Assembly: GCA_902805805.1 (NCBI GenBank)
Contig: CADCUE010000078.1
Span: 1-13,780 of the forward strand
DNA length: 13,780 nt
Reading direction: 5' to 3'
DNA from: an uncultured Frankineae bacterium
Lineage (GTDB): Bacteria > Actinomycetota > Actinomycetes > Mycobacteriales > SCTD01
This document shows, in pieces, positions 7,412 to 13,532 of this stretch. The position numbers and the translations under genes were made by a program. The stretch's first letter is position 1; the number at the start of each line of letters is the position of its first letter. The notes under the pieces were generated by a model. That model did not search any database. It was given only the letters and a program-made list of their open reading frames with translations, and had not been told where the DNA came from.

Positions 7412-8995
7412 CTACATCCGGAACACGCCGTACGACACCGGGGCGAGCGGTGCGTTGGCGCAGGCTGACAGGGCGAGGCCGACGGCGGTACGGGTGTCGC
7501 GCGGGTCGAGGACGCCGTCGTCCCAGAGCCGGGCCGTCGAGTAGTACGGGTTGCCCTGCCGCTCGTACTGCTCGCGGACGGAGGCCTGCAGCCGCTCGAG
7601 GTCGGTCCCGGTCTGGGCCACCGCAGCGAGCACCGCCGCGGCCTGGTCGCCGCCCATCACCGAGATGCGCGCGTTGGGCCACATCCACAGGAAGCGCGGC
7701 GCGTAGGCCCGTCCGCACATCGAGTAGTTGCCGGCGCCGAAGGACCCGCCGACGACGACGGTCAGCTTGGGCACCCTCGCGCAGGCGACGGCGGTGACCA
7801 TCTTGGCGCCGTGCTTGGCGATCCCGCCGGCCTCGTACTCGCGGCCGACCATGAAGCCGGTGATGTTCTGCAGGAACAGCAGCGGCACCGAGCGCTGATC
7901 GCACAGCTCGATGAAGTGGGCGCCCTTCTGCGCGGACTCGCCGAACAGCACGCCGTTGTTGGCGACGAGACCGACAGGATGCCCGTGCACGTGCGCGAAC
8001 CCCGTGACCAGCGTCGCGCCGTACTCCGCCTTGAACTCCGCGAAGCGGCTGCCGTCGACCAGCCGCGCGATGACCTCGCGCACGTCGTACGGCGTGCGCG
8101 GATCGGCCGGCACGATGCCGAGCAGCTCGTCCGGGTCGTGCGCCGGCTCCTCGACGGGGACCCGCTCCCACGGCGGCGACGTGCGCGGGCCGAGGGTGGA
8201 CACGATGCGCCGCACGATCCGCAGGGCGTGCGCGTCGTCGTCGGCCAGGTGGTCGGTGACCCCGGAGGTGCGCGAGTGCAGCACCCCGCCGCCCAGGTCC
8301 TCGGCGGTGACGACCTCGCCCGTGGCGGCCTTCACCAGCGGCGGACCACCGAGGAAGATGGTGCCCTGGTCCCGGACGATGACGGCCTCGTCGGCCATGG
8401 CCGGCACGTACGCGCCGCCGGCGGTGCAGCTGCCGAGCACGGCTGCGATCTGCGCGATGCCCGAGGCGCTCATCGTGGCCTGGTTGAAGAAGATGCGGCC
8501 GAAGTGCTCGCGGTCGGGGAAGACCTCGTCCTGCGCCGGCAGGAACGCGCCGCCGGAGTCGACGAGGTAGACGCAGGGCAGCCGGTTGTGCAGCGCCACC
8601 TCCTGCGCCCGCAGGTGCTTCTTCACCGTCATGGGGTAGTAGGTGCCGCCCTTGACGGTGGCGTCGTTGGCCACGACGACGCACTCGCGTCCGGAGACCC
8701 GCCCGACGCCGGTGATCAGGCCCGCGCCGGGGGCCTCGTCGCCGTACATCCCGTCGGCGGCGAGCGGTGACAGCTCGAGGAACGGGCTGCTCGGGTCGAG
8801 CAGGGCGTCGACGCGCTCGCGGGGCAGGAGCTTGCCGCGGCCGACGTGCCGCTCGCGGCTGCGCTCGGGTCCTCCGAGCCGGGCGACCTCGAGCCGCCGC
8901 CGCAGCTCCTGCACCGCGGCGCCCTGGGCCTCGGCGTTCGCGCGGAAGCCCGCGCTCGTCACATCCACGCGCGACCGCAGCCGGACGTCGTCCAC
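7412..8995 (-). CDS. Acyl-CoA carboxylase carboxyltransferase subunit (probable 3-methylcrotonyl-CoA carboxylase beta)
   Basis: Transfers CO2 from biotin to the acyl-CoA; in context, 3-methylcrotonyl-CoA to 3-methylglutaconyl-CoA. 527 residues with the two crotonase-like halves: an N-terminal acyl-CoA site region (VDSGGAFLP at 145-153, [10 protein letters not shown] at 191-200) and a C-terminal biotin site region ([12 protein letters not shown] at 373-384, [16 protein letters not shown] at 416-431). [14 protein letters not shown] is characteristic of MCC beta and related carboxyltransferases and differs from the propionyl-CoA carboxylase version. This is the first gene of the operon. GTG 8995 has a clear ribosome site, GGAGGA at 9001-9006, 5 nt upstream. 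It probably forms a heteromeric alpha-beta complex with the next gene's product. LiuB/AccD1 are the names used for homologues. Confidence 0.95.
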   Translation of the reverse strand: MDDVRLRSRVDVTSAGFRANAEAQGAAVQELRRRLEVARLGGPERSRERHVGRGKLLPRERVDALLDPSSPFLELSPLAADGMYGDEAPGAGLITGVGRVSGRECVVVANDATVKGGTYYPMTVKKHLRAQEVALHNRLPCVYLVDSGGAFLPAQDEVFPDREHFGRIFFNQATMSASGIAQIAAVLGSCTAGGAYVPAMADEAVIVRDQGTIFLGGPPLVKAATGEVVTAEDLGGGVLHSRTSGVTDHLADDDAHALRIVRRIVSTLGPRTSPPWERVPVEEPAHDPDELLGIVPADPRTPYDVREVIARLVDGSRFAEFKAEYGATLVTGFAHVHGHPVGLVANNGVLFGESAQKGAHFIELCDQRSVPLLFLQNITGFMVGREYEAGGIAKHGAKMVTAVACARVPKLTVVVGGSFGAGNYSMCGRAYAPRFLWMWPNARISVMGGDQAAAVLAAVAQTGTDLERLQASVREQYERQGNPYYSTARLWDDGVLDPRDTRTAVGLALSACANAPLAPVSYGVFRM

Positions 8996-9000
8996 GCAGC

Positions 9001-9006
9001 TCCTCC
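9001..9006 (-). promoter_or_regulatory. Shine-Dalgarno fixing the operon's first start codon
   Basis: GGAGGA on the minus strand, 5 nt before GTG 8995-8993. It decides the start of the carboxyltransferase gene. Confidence 0.75.
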
Positions 9007-9025
9007 GTCGCTCACCGGGCTTCGA

Positions 9026-9043
9026 GGTTAGACTACGTTAACC
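9026..9043. promoter_or_regulatory. Probable TetR operator/promoter palindrome between the divergent genes
   Basis: The 18-bp site GGTTAGACTACGTTAACC has perfect 5-bp ends (GGTTA / TAACC) and a matching central TA, 12 of 18 positions symmetric. It sits in an AT-rich island inside the 50-bp gap separating the regulator from the carboxyltransferase gene and ends 2 bp before the regulator's ATG. It contains -10-like hexamers in both directions: TAGACT at 9029-9034 (plus) and TAACCT, TAGTCT and TAACGT (minus). A repressor bound here would block both genes. That TetR proteins bind such sites in divergent gaps is established; that this one does so is inference. Confidence 0.6.
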
Positions 9044-9045
9044 AC

Positions 9046-9606
9046 ATGCCGCGGATGCAGGACGAGGTGCTCCGGGTCGCGGCGCGGCTGTTCGCCGAGC
9101 GGGGCTACCGCGGCACGTCGGTGGAGGACATCGGGAGCGCGTGCGGCATCAGCGGACCGGCGGTCTACAAGCACTTCGCCAACAAGCACGCGCTCCTGGC
9201 CCGCCTGCTGGGGGACATCAGCGCGCACCTGCTCGAGCGCGGCCGCGCGGTCGCGGCCTCGGCCGCCGGCCCGGTCGACGCGCTGTCCGAGCTCATCGCC
9301 TTCCACACCGACTTCGCCCTGGAGCAGCCCGATCTCATCCGCGTCCAGGACCGCGACCTGTGGTCGCTCGACGCACCGCAGGGCCGCGAGGTCCGCCGGC
9401 TGCAGCGCGACTACGTCGAGCTGTGGGTCGACGTGCTGTGCGCGGTGGACGCCTCGCTGAGCGCCGAGGTGGCGCGGACACGGGCGCAGGCGACGTTCGG
9501 GCTGCTCAACTCCACGCCCCACAGCGCCCGCGCGCCCGCCGTGGCGCGCGAGCAGCTGCTCGCCATGGCCTGGCGGGCGCTCGACGGCCCCCCGCGCTCC
9601 GGCTGA
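9046..9606 (+). CDS. TetR/AcrR family transcriptional regulator, divergent from the operon
   Basis: 186-residue DNA-binding repressor-type protein. The N-terminal helix-turn-helix covers about 8-52, with the typical VEDIGSACGISGPAVYKHF (26-44) followed by NKHALL. The C-terminal ligand domain contains FALEQPDLIRVQDRDL (90-105) and REVRRLQRDYVELWVDVL (114-131), the style seen in actinobacterial TetR proteins linked to acyl-CoA and fatty acid catabolism. By position it should control the leucine operon, plausibly responding to an acyl-CoA intermediate, and probably itself. The start is ATG 9046. There is no ribosome site upstream, and TAGACT at 9029-9034 as a -10 would place the transcript start at or within a few bases of the ATG, suggesting leaderless translation. 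A second ATG at 9055 is possible. The open frame upstream to 8767 lies over the carboxyltransferase gene and is not coding. Ligand unknown. Confidence 0.92.
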   Translation: MPRMQDEVLRVAARLFAERGYRGTSVEDIGSACGISGPAVYKHFANKHALLARLLGDISAHLLERGRAVAASAAGPVDALSELIAFHTDFALEQPDLIRVQDRDLWSLDAPQGREVRRLQRDYVELWVDVLCAVDASLSAEVARTRAQATFGLLNSTPHSARAPAVAREQLLAMAWRALDGPPRSG

Positions 9607-9620
9607 CGCCTCCGCAGGCG
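9607..9620. terminator. Small hairpin between convergent stops
   Basis: CGCCT, loop CCGC, AGGCG starts one base after the regulator's stop and ends 2 bp before the stop of the convergent small gene. The stem is only 5 bp with no T tract. Position fits a bidirectional terminator; sequence support is weak. Confidence 0.25.
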
Positions 9621-9622
9621 GC

Positions 9623-9817
9623 TCAGCAGGCGGCCGCTCCCGCGGGAGCCGGCAGCCACGACAGGTCGGCGTGCTCGGCGGCGTACACCTCGGACGAGCG
9701 CACCCCGAAGGCCAGGTCGAGCAGCAGCGTGAGCGGCAGGTGGTCCTGCAGCAGTCCCATCACCTCCGACCCCTGGGCCGGGGTCGCGGACGGGCGGACG
9801 GCCGGAACGGCTTCCAT
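9623..9817 (-). CDS. Small protein of unknown function (64 residues)
   Basis: I do not recognise a named family. The N-terminal 18 residues are Pro/Ala/Ser-rich and probably flexible. A hydrophobic helix follows, GLLQDHLPLTLLLDLAFG (21-38), then an acidic stretch (SSEVYAAEHADLSWLP, 41-56) and an Ala-rich end with a terminal Cys. There is no signal peptide or clear membrane anchor. Coding is well supported: ATG 9817 is preceded by AGGAGG at 9822-9827, the best ribosome site in the window, and third positions are G/C-rich. It lies 77 bp downstream of the EAL gene on the same strand, with a hairpin between them, so co-transcription is uncertain. The segment with LLQDHLPLTLLLDLA seems familiar from short actinobacterial hypothetical proteins, which is recollection and not a search. 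A longer reading of this frame up to 10789 is a shadow of the EAL gene. Confidence 0.75.
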   Translation of the reverse strand: MEAVPAVRPSATPAQGSEVMGLLQDHLPLTLLLDLAFGVRSSEVYAAEHADLSWLPAPAGAAAC

Positions 9818-9821
9818 GTGA

Positions 9822-9827
9822 CCTCCT
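9822..9827 (-). promoter_or_regulatory. Consensus Shine-Dalgarno for the 64-residue gene
   Basis: AGGAGG on the minus strand, 4 nt before ATG 9817-9815. This full consensus site picks the short start over the long overlapping frame. Confidence 0.8.
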
Positions 9828-9877
9828 AGGTCGTACGTCGTGGATCGACGCCGCAGCCGCTCCCCCCGCAGGGCCGA

Positions 9878-9902
9878 TCGGGTGACCGCCGCGATCACCC
9901 GA
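9878..9902 (-). terminator. Hairpin overlapping the EAL gene stop codon
   Basis: TCGGGTGA and TCACCCGA pair perfectly over 8 bp around a 9-nt loop. The stop codon of the EAL gene (9897-9895) lies inside the stem. There is no T run. A likely transcription end or mRNA-stabilising structure separating the EAL gene from the small gene below it. Confidence 0.45.
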
Positions 9903-11205
9903 GCGTCAGGACCTCGTCGCGCTCGACCGGCGCGGCGCGCGCGAGCAGCGCCCGGGCCTGCTCGCCCACCTCGTCCACGTCGTCGGTGCGGCGCGCCGTC
10001 CACGAGCCGTCGTCCTCCTGGCGGGCGTGGAAGGCCAGCGCCCGCTCGGGGGCGAGCAGCACGACCGCGGCGTCGCGCTGGAGCGGGTCGCCGTCGTCCA
10101 GGACGGTCGTGCGCACCCGCGGACCCGGCCCGACGTGCTCCTCGCCCGCCAGCAGGACGACGAGCGCGCACACCTCGCGCAGCCGGGCCAGCAGTCCCCG
10201 CAGACCGGTCGGCGCGAGCCGCGCACGGCCGAGCACCACGAGCACGAGCGAGCCGCCGCTCAGGGCGAGCGCCGCCTGGCACGCCTCGTCGACGGCTCGG
10301 ACCACCTCCGGCTCCGTGACCGGCTGCGCCGGCGAGGACCGGCGGTCCTGCGCGGCGGCGAGCAGGCGGTACGGGTCGGCGCGCACCCGCGGGTCGGCCC
10401 CCGGCCGGTTCCCGACGCGCGCCGGCTTGCCGGTGGCCGGCGTGCGCCCGACGACCGCCAGCGGCGACGGTCGTCCGAGCAGCCAGCCCTGTCCCCAGTC
10501 GGCGCCGACGTCCAGGGCCCGGCGACGGTGCTGCTCGGTCTCCAGCCCCTCCGCGACGACGTGCGCTCCGCTGCGGGCGGCGTAGGTCTCCACCGCCGCC
10601 AGCACCTGCCGCTGCGGGCGGCTCGGGCGGGGCTGCAGCAGTGCCTTGTCGAGCTTGACGATGTCGGGCCGCAGGACCGGCAGCAGCGCCACCCCGGCGT
10701 CGTTGGCGCCCACGTCGTCGAGCGCCACCTCCCAGCCGAGCTCGTGCAGCGTGGCGGCGACCCGCAGCAGGTCTCCGGGCGCGTCGCACAGGTAGCGCTC
10801 GGTCACCTCGATCACGACCCGCAGCCGCCGGTGGGCCGACACCCAGTCCCGGAGCAGGTGGTCCGGGCAGGCGGTGCCGAGCACCTGGGGCTCGGCGTTG
10901 ACGAACAGCCGGTCGGGCGGTCGCAGCTGGGCCCGGCTGGCGCTGCGGAACGCCTCGCAGCGGCAGGCCCAGTCCAGCTCCGCGAGGCGCCGGCAGCTGC
11001 GCGCGGCGGCGAACAGGGCGTCCGGGCTCTCGACCCCCGCCGACACAGGACCGCGCGTGAGGGCCTCGTACCCGACGACCTCCTCGGTGACCAGGTCGAC
11101 GATCGGCTGGAACAGCGTCCGCAGGGCGCCCTCGGTGAGGGCGAGCTCCACGGCACGCTCGGCACCGGTCGACGGCGTGACCTGCAGGCAGTCATCCACC
11201 GTCAT
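9895..11205 (-). CDS. EAL domain protein with C-terminal DICT-like sensory domain
   Basis: Putative cyclic di-GMP phosphodiesterase or c-di-GMP receptor, 436 residues, soluble, with no GGDEF domain. The EAL domain covers about 17-250: EAL at 47-49, Asn103 in FVNAEP, Glu133 in IEVTER, Asp163-Asp164 in ALDDVG, Lys184 in VKLDKALL, Glu219 in VAEGLE and Gln239 in WGQGWLLG. The metal and catalytic residues are therefore present. Loop 6, usually DDFGTGYSS, is DDVGANDAG, which could lower or alter activity. The C-terminal half (about 270-425) resembles the DICT sensory domain in its alternating hydrophobic strands (LVLVVLG, CALVVLLAG, DAAVVLLAPERALAF). ATG 11205 has no ribosome site, and TACAGT at 11220-11215 could be a -10 giving a leaderless or very short-leader mRNA. 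Orientation is away from the 97-residue gene. Which signal the DICT region senses is unknown. Confidence 0.88.
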   Translation of the reverse strand: MTVDDCLQVTPSTGAERAVELALTEGALRTLFQPIVDLVTEEVVGYEALTRGPVSAGVESPDALFAAARSCRRLAELDWACRCEAFRSASRAQLRPPDRLFVNAEPQVLGTACPDHLLRDWVSAHRRLRVVIEVTERYLCDAPGDLLRVAATLHELGWEVALDDVGANDAGVALLPVLRPDIVKLDKALLQPRPSRPQRQVLAAVETYAARSGAHVVAEGLETEQHRRRALDVGADWGQGWLLGRPSPLAVVGRTPATGKPARVGNRPGADPRVRADPYRLLAAAQDRRSSPAQPVTEPEVVRAVDEACQAALALSGGSLVLVVLGRARLAPTGLRGLLARLREVCALVVLLAGEEHVGPGPRVRTTVLDDGDPLQRDAAVVLLAPERALAFHARQEDDGSWTARRTDDVDEVGEQARALLARAAPVERDEVLTLG

Positions 11206-11214
11206 GGGTCGGTC

Positions 11215-11220
11215 ACTGTA
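11215..11220 (-). promoter_or_regulatory. Possible -10 element of the EAL gene
   Basis: TACAGT on the minus strand fits TANNNT, with its 3' end 9 nt before the ATG, which would give a nearly leaderless transcript. TAACTT a few bases upstream (11229-11224) is an alternative. No convincing -35 was found. Confidence 0.35.
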
Positions 11221-11312
11221 CGAAGTTACCCCGTCGCACTGGATCTTGCACGTGTCGTCACCGGAGTGGGCGTTCGGCTGCGCCGCGAGCCGGCGGACGG
11301 CACTCTCGTGGC

Positions 11313-11606
11313 GTGGACGAGCGGGAGCGCGACGAGCTGCGGCGCCTGGCGGTCTGGCTGTCCCGCCGCCGCGCTGTCGACGAGGCGCTGGACATGCTGA
11401 CCGCCTCGGGTCCGGCCGCCGCCCAGCGCGTCCACCGCCACCTGGACGCCCTGCGGCTGCTGCTCGCCGCAGAGTCCGAGGCCTTCACCGCCCTGGAGGC
11501 GGCCGCACCCACGGTCCCCCAGTCGCCGCTGCCCGCGCTGCTCGAGCAGCCCGCCCGCGCGGGCGCCACGGTGCACGTGCTGCGCGCGGCCCGCAGCGGC
11601 GCCTGA
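11313..11606 (+). CDS. Hypothetical helical protein (97 residues)
   Basis: No family recognised. Predicted to be mostly alpha-helical: a charged N-terminal helix ([21 protein letters not shown], about 2-22), a second helix ([28 protein letters not shown]), a Pro-containing turn ([15 protein letters not shown]) and a short C-terminal tail. There is no signal peptide, membrane segment or Cys pair. Third codon positions are almost all G or C, supporting real coding. GTG 11313 is the most upstream start available in this frame and has no clear ribosome site, so the start is tentative. It is divergent from the EAL gene (107 bp gap) and 70 bp upstream of polyphosphate glucokinase in the same direction. 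Function unknown. Confidence 0.65.
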   Translation: MDERERDELRRLAVWLSRRRAVDEALDMLTASGPAAAQRVHRHLDALRLLLAAESEAFTALEAAAPTVPQSPLPALLEQPARAGATVHVLRAARSGA

Positions 11607-11611
11607 GCTGA

Positions 11612-11630
11612 CCGGTCCGGCGACGACCGG
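11612..11630 (+). terminator. Short hairpin after the 97-residue gene
   Basis: CCGGTC, 7-nt loop, GACCGG: a perfect 6-bp stem starting 6 bp past the stop. No T tract. It may separate this gene from ppgK or lie in the ppgK leader. GC-rich sequence makes such stems common by chance. Confidence 0.25.
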
Positions 11631-11676
11631 GCCGACGCGACGTGCGCGCACGCCCCGGACCGGGCAGAGCGTCGAC

Positions 11677-12417
11677 ATGGCACTCGGGTTCGGCGTCGAC
11701 GTCGGTGGCAGCGGCATCAAGGGAGCACCGGTCGACCTCGAGCGGGGCGTCCTGTCCTCCGAGCGGGTGCGGCTGGCCACCCCTCAGCCGGCGACCCCCG
11801 AGGCGGTCTGCGAGGCCGTGGCGCAGGTGCTCGAGCAGTCCGGCGCCGGGGACGGCCCCTTCGGCCTGACGCTGCCGGCCGTCGTCACCTCCGGCACGGC
11901 GCGCACGGCGGCCAACATCGACCCGTCCTGGGTCGGCACGGACGTGCGGGCCCTGGTGCGCGAGCGCACGGGACGCGAGGCGCTCGTCGTCAACGACGCG
12001 GACGCCGCAGGTCTGGCCGAGGTCCGCTTCGGTGCCGCCAAGGACGTCTCCGGCACGGTCCTGGTGCTCACGCTCGGCACCGGCATCGGCAGCGCGCTGG
12101 TCCGCGACGGCCGGCTCGTCCCCAACACCGAGCTCGGCCACCTCGAGCTCGACGGCCACGACGCCGAGACCCGCGCGTCCGACGCTGCCCGCAAGCGCGA
12201 CGACCTGTCCTGGGAGCAGTGGGCAGCACGGCTGACCCGCTACGTGCGCCACGTCGACGCCCTGCTCTGGCCCGACCTCGTCGTCCTGGGCGGTGGGGTG
12301 AGCAAGAAGGCCGACCGCTGGCTGCACCTGCTCGACGTGCGACCCGAGGTCCGGACGGCCGAGCTGCTCAACGACGCGGGCATCGTCGGCGCCGCGCTGC
12401 TGGCCGCCGAGCACTAG
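11677..12417 (+). CDS. ppgK: Polyphosphate glucokinase (ROK family)
   Basis: Phosphorylates glucose to glucose 6-phosphate using inorganic polyphosphate (often also ATP), feeding cytoplasmic glycolysis. 246 residues, the usual PpgK length. The phosphate loop is [18 protein letters not shown] (4-21). Catalytic Asp108 is in [12 protein letters not shown]. The second phosphate-binding segment is [11 protein letters not shown] (131-141). ELGHLEL (152-158) replaces the sugar-binding region of ordinary ROK kinases, whose Cys-rich zinc site is absent, as is normal for PpgK. ATG 11677 is preceded only by a weak site (GGGCAGAG). It lies downstream of the 97-residue gene and ends 1 bp from the convergent SDR gene. 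An ATP-only glucokinase is less likely given the short length and missing zinc motif. Confidence 0.92.
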   Translation: MALGFGVDVGGSGIKGAPVDLERGVLSSERVRLATPQPATPEAVCEAVAQVLEQSGAGDGPFGLTLPAVVTSGTARTAANIDPSWVGTDVRALVRERTGREALVVNDADAAGLAEVRFGAAKDVSGTVLVLTLGTGIGSALVRDGRLVPNTELGHLELDGHDAETRASDAARKRDDLSWEQWAARLTRYVRHVDALLWPDLVVLGGGVSKKADRWLHLLDVRPEVRTAELLNDAGIVGAALLAAEH

Positions 12418-12418
12418 C

Positions 12419-13150
12419 TCACCAGGGGACGGTCGCCCGGTCCTCCCACAGCCGGCCGGTCTCGCCGGACGCGCGGGTGGCCAGCCACAGCACCGTGTCG
12501 GCCCCGTCCGCGGCGCTGCGCGGCGCCTGCTCACCGCCCATGTCGGTGCGGCAGTGCCCCGGGCACACCGCGTCGACGAGCACACCGCGGCGGCCGTCTC
12601 CGAGCTCGGCCGACAGGTTCTTGGTCAGGGCGTTGACCGCGGCCTTGGACACGCGGTACGGCGCGAGGCCGCCGGCCGTGCCCGGTCCGCTCATCCGGCC
12701 CAGGCAGGCGCTGAGGTTCACGACCCGGCCGCGGCGACGCTCCACCATGCCGGGGACGAACACCGCCGTCGTCGCGAAGACGCCGTCCAGGTTGGTCCCC
12801 AGCACCCGCCGCCACTCCTCGTCGGTCGTGCGCAGGGTCTTGGCGGTCCGCTCGCTCATGACCCCGGCGGCGTTGACCAGCACGTCCACGGCCGCCAGGG
12901 GCCCGAGCCGCGAGGCGAGGGCCCGGACCGCGGCCGGGTCGGACACGTCGACGGCGTGTCCCGTGACGTCGAGGTCACGGCTGACGAGGTCGGCCACGGC
13001 GGCCTCCACCCGCCCGGGGTCGCGCGCGACGAGCACCACGGTCGCGCCGGCCTCGGCCAGGCCGCGCGCCACCTCTGCCCCGATGCCGCGGCTGCCCCCG
13101 GTCACCAGGGCCAGGCTCCCCTCCAGAGCTCCCCCGCCGCCGTCCCGCAT
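12419..13150 (-). CDS. Short-chain dehydrogenase/reductase (SDR)
   Basis: NAD(P)-dependent oxidoreductase of the classical SDR type, 243 residues. Dinucleotide motif TGGSRGIG (17-24), NAAG (93-96), and the catalytic tetrad Asn120, Ser147 (NLSACLG), Tyr165 and Lys169 (YRVSK), with CPGHCRTDM (196-204) after the active site. Arg43 after the second strand (VLVARD) hints at NADPH preference, as in many SDRs; this is tentative. The substrate cannot be deduced. ATG 13150 has GGGTGA upstream with suitable spacing, and the glycine-rich start leads directly into the Rossmann fold. The frame is open further upstream to 13438, but that part would be Pro/Arg-rich and lies across the divergent small gene, so I left it out. 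Convergent with ppgK with a 1-bp gap. Confidence 0.9.
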   Translation of the reverse strand: MRDGGGGALEGSLALVTGGSRGIGAEVARGLAEAGATVVLVARDPGRVEAAVADLVSRDLDVTGHAVDVSDPAAVRALASRLGPLAAVDVLVNAAGVMSERTAKTLRTTDEEWRRVLGTNLDGVFATTAVFVPGMVERRRGRVVNLSACLGRMSGPGTAGGLAPYRVSKAAVNALTKNLSAELGDGRRGVLVDAVCPGHCRTDMGGEQAPRSAADGADTVLWLATRASGETGRLWEDRATVPW

Positions 13151-13234
13151 GCCGTCACCCTGCAGCGCGCCGACCGGGGCCGCCAGCCGGAGCGCGGTCG
13201 GTGCCGCAGGAGGCACAGCCGCCCGGCGCGGGTA

Positions 13235-13240
13235 GGGAGG
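13235..13240 (+). promoter_or_regulatory. Shine-Dalgarno for the 65-residue gene
   Basis: GGGAGG (inside AGGGAGG), 4 nt before ATG 13245. It is the main support for the small gene's start. Confidence 0.6.
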
Positions 13241-13244
13241 CCGC

Positions 13245-13442
13245 ATGACCTCGCCCGAGCAGGACGCCGAGCCCTCGCCCAGCACCACCTCCCCCATCGG
13301 CGCACCGCCCGACGACCGCCGGGACGACCCGCCGCCGCCCGCGGGGGCCGAGGCGGCGCAGCGGGGCGCGCCGGCAACGGAGGCGCAACGCGAGGTGGAG
13401 GAGACGGTGCGCTCGATCAGCCGGCTCGAGGAGTCCAACTGA
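13245..13442 (+). CDS. Hypothetical hydrophilic, probably disordered small protein (65 residues)
   Basis: Not recognised. The first 45 residues are dominated by Pro, Asp, Glu, Ser, Ala and Arg (for example RRDDPPPPAGAE) and should be unstructured. The last 20 (REVEETVRSISRLEESN region) could form an acidic amphipathic helix. No signal peptide or membrane segment. GGGAGG lies 4 nt before the ATG. Upstream is a 94-bp divergent gap with the SDR gene; downstream, 90 bp later, is kgd in the same direction. A link with kgd is possible but unproven. It could also be chance, because low-complexity open frames are common in GC-rich DNA; the ribosome site and spacing tip the balance toward real. Confidence 0.55.
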   Translation: MTSPEQDAEPSPSTTSPIGAPPDDRRDDPPPPAGAEAAQRGAPATEAQREVEETVRSISRLEESN

Positions 13443-13478
13443 GTGCGGACCCCCCGTCCGTCGCGCTGCTCTGACGAG

Positions 13479-13484
13479 TAACCT
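13479..13484 (+). promoter_or_regulatory. Possible -10 element of kgd
   Basis: TAACCT fits TANNNT and lies 48 nt before the GTG start, in the only AT-richer part of the 90-bp leader. The same TAACCTCGA string occurs at the catabolic operon promoter (9030-9022, minus strand). No clear -35. Confidence 0.35.
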
Positions 13485-13532
13485 CGACGCCCGGGCAGGA
13501 CGCAAACTCACCACCGGGAAGAGGCGCGCAGC

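Larger units (their letters stand above)
1768..8995 (-). other. Leucine/isovalerate catabolic (liu-type) operon, six genes
   Basis: Six co-oriented genes with junctions of +10 bp (carboxyltransferase to biotin subunit), -4 bp (GTGA, to HMG-CoA lyase), -4 bp (ATGA, to acyl-CoA dehydrogenase), +6 bp (to enoyl-CoA hydratase) and -10 bp (to the TSUP protein). This packing implies one mRNA with translational coupling. The enzyme set matches the established route from isovaleryl-CoA to acetyl-CoA and acetoacetate. Not in the window: aminotransferase, branched-chain keto acid dehydrogenase and an acetoacetate CoA-transferase, which must be elsewhere. Five of the six genes start with GTG. The single promoter is probably in the 50-bp gap before 8995, next to the TetR gene. 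Confidence 0.85.

Noticed and set aside
4379..7797. Very long plus-strand frames (661 and 766 residues) across the operon
   Set aside because: Opposite strand of three clearly recognisable enzymes; no family motifs and low-complexity composition.
8767..9045. Upstream extension of the TetR gene
   Set aside because: It runs antisense through the carboxyltransferase start, and the helix-turn-helix begins just after ATG 9046.
9636..9649. 14-bp perfect palindrome GCTCCCGCGGGAGC as an operator
   Set aside because: It lies inside the 3' end of the 64-residue gene, encodes its Ala/Gly/Pro tail, and GC palindromes of this kind are common at this base composition.
9818..10789. 388-residue minus-strand frame containing the 64-residue protein
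   Set aside because: The upstream part is an Arg/Gly/Ala-rich shadow of the EAL gene; the AGGAGG site selects the short start.
11226..11780. Minus-strand 184-residue frame opposite the 97-residue gene
   Set aside because: No ribosome site, Ser/Arg/Gly-rich low complexity, and it runs into the ppgK start; the plus-strand frame has better third-position bias.
13151..13438. Extension of the SDR to 339 residues
   Set aside because: The added segment is Pro/Arg/Ser-rich, lies antisense to the small gene with its own ribosome site, and SDRs normally start a few residues before the TGxxxGIG motif.
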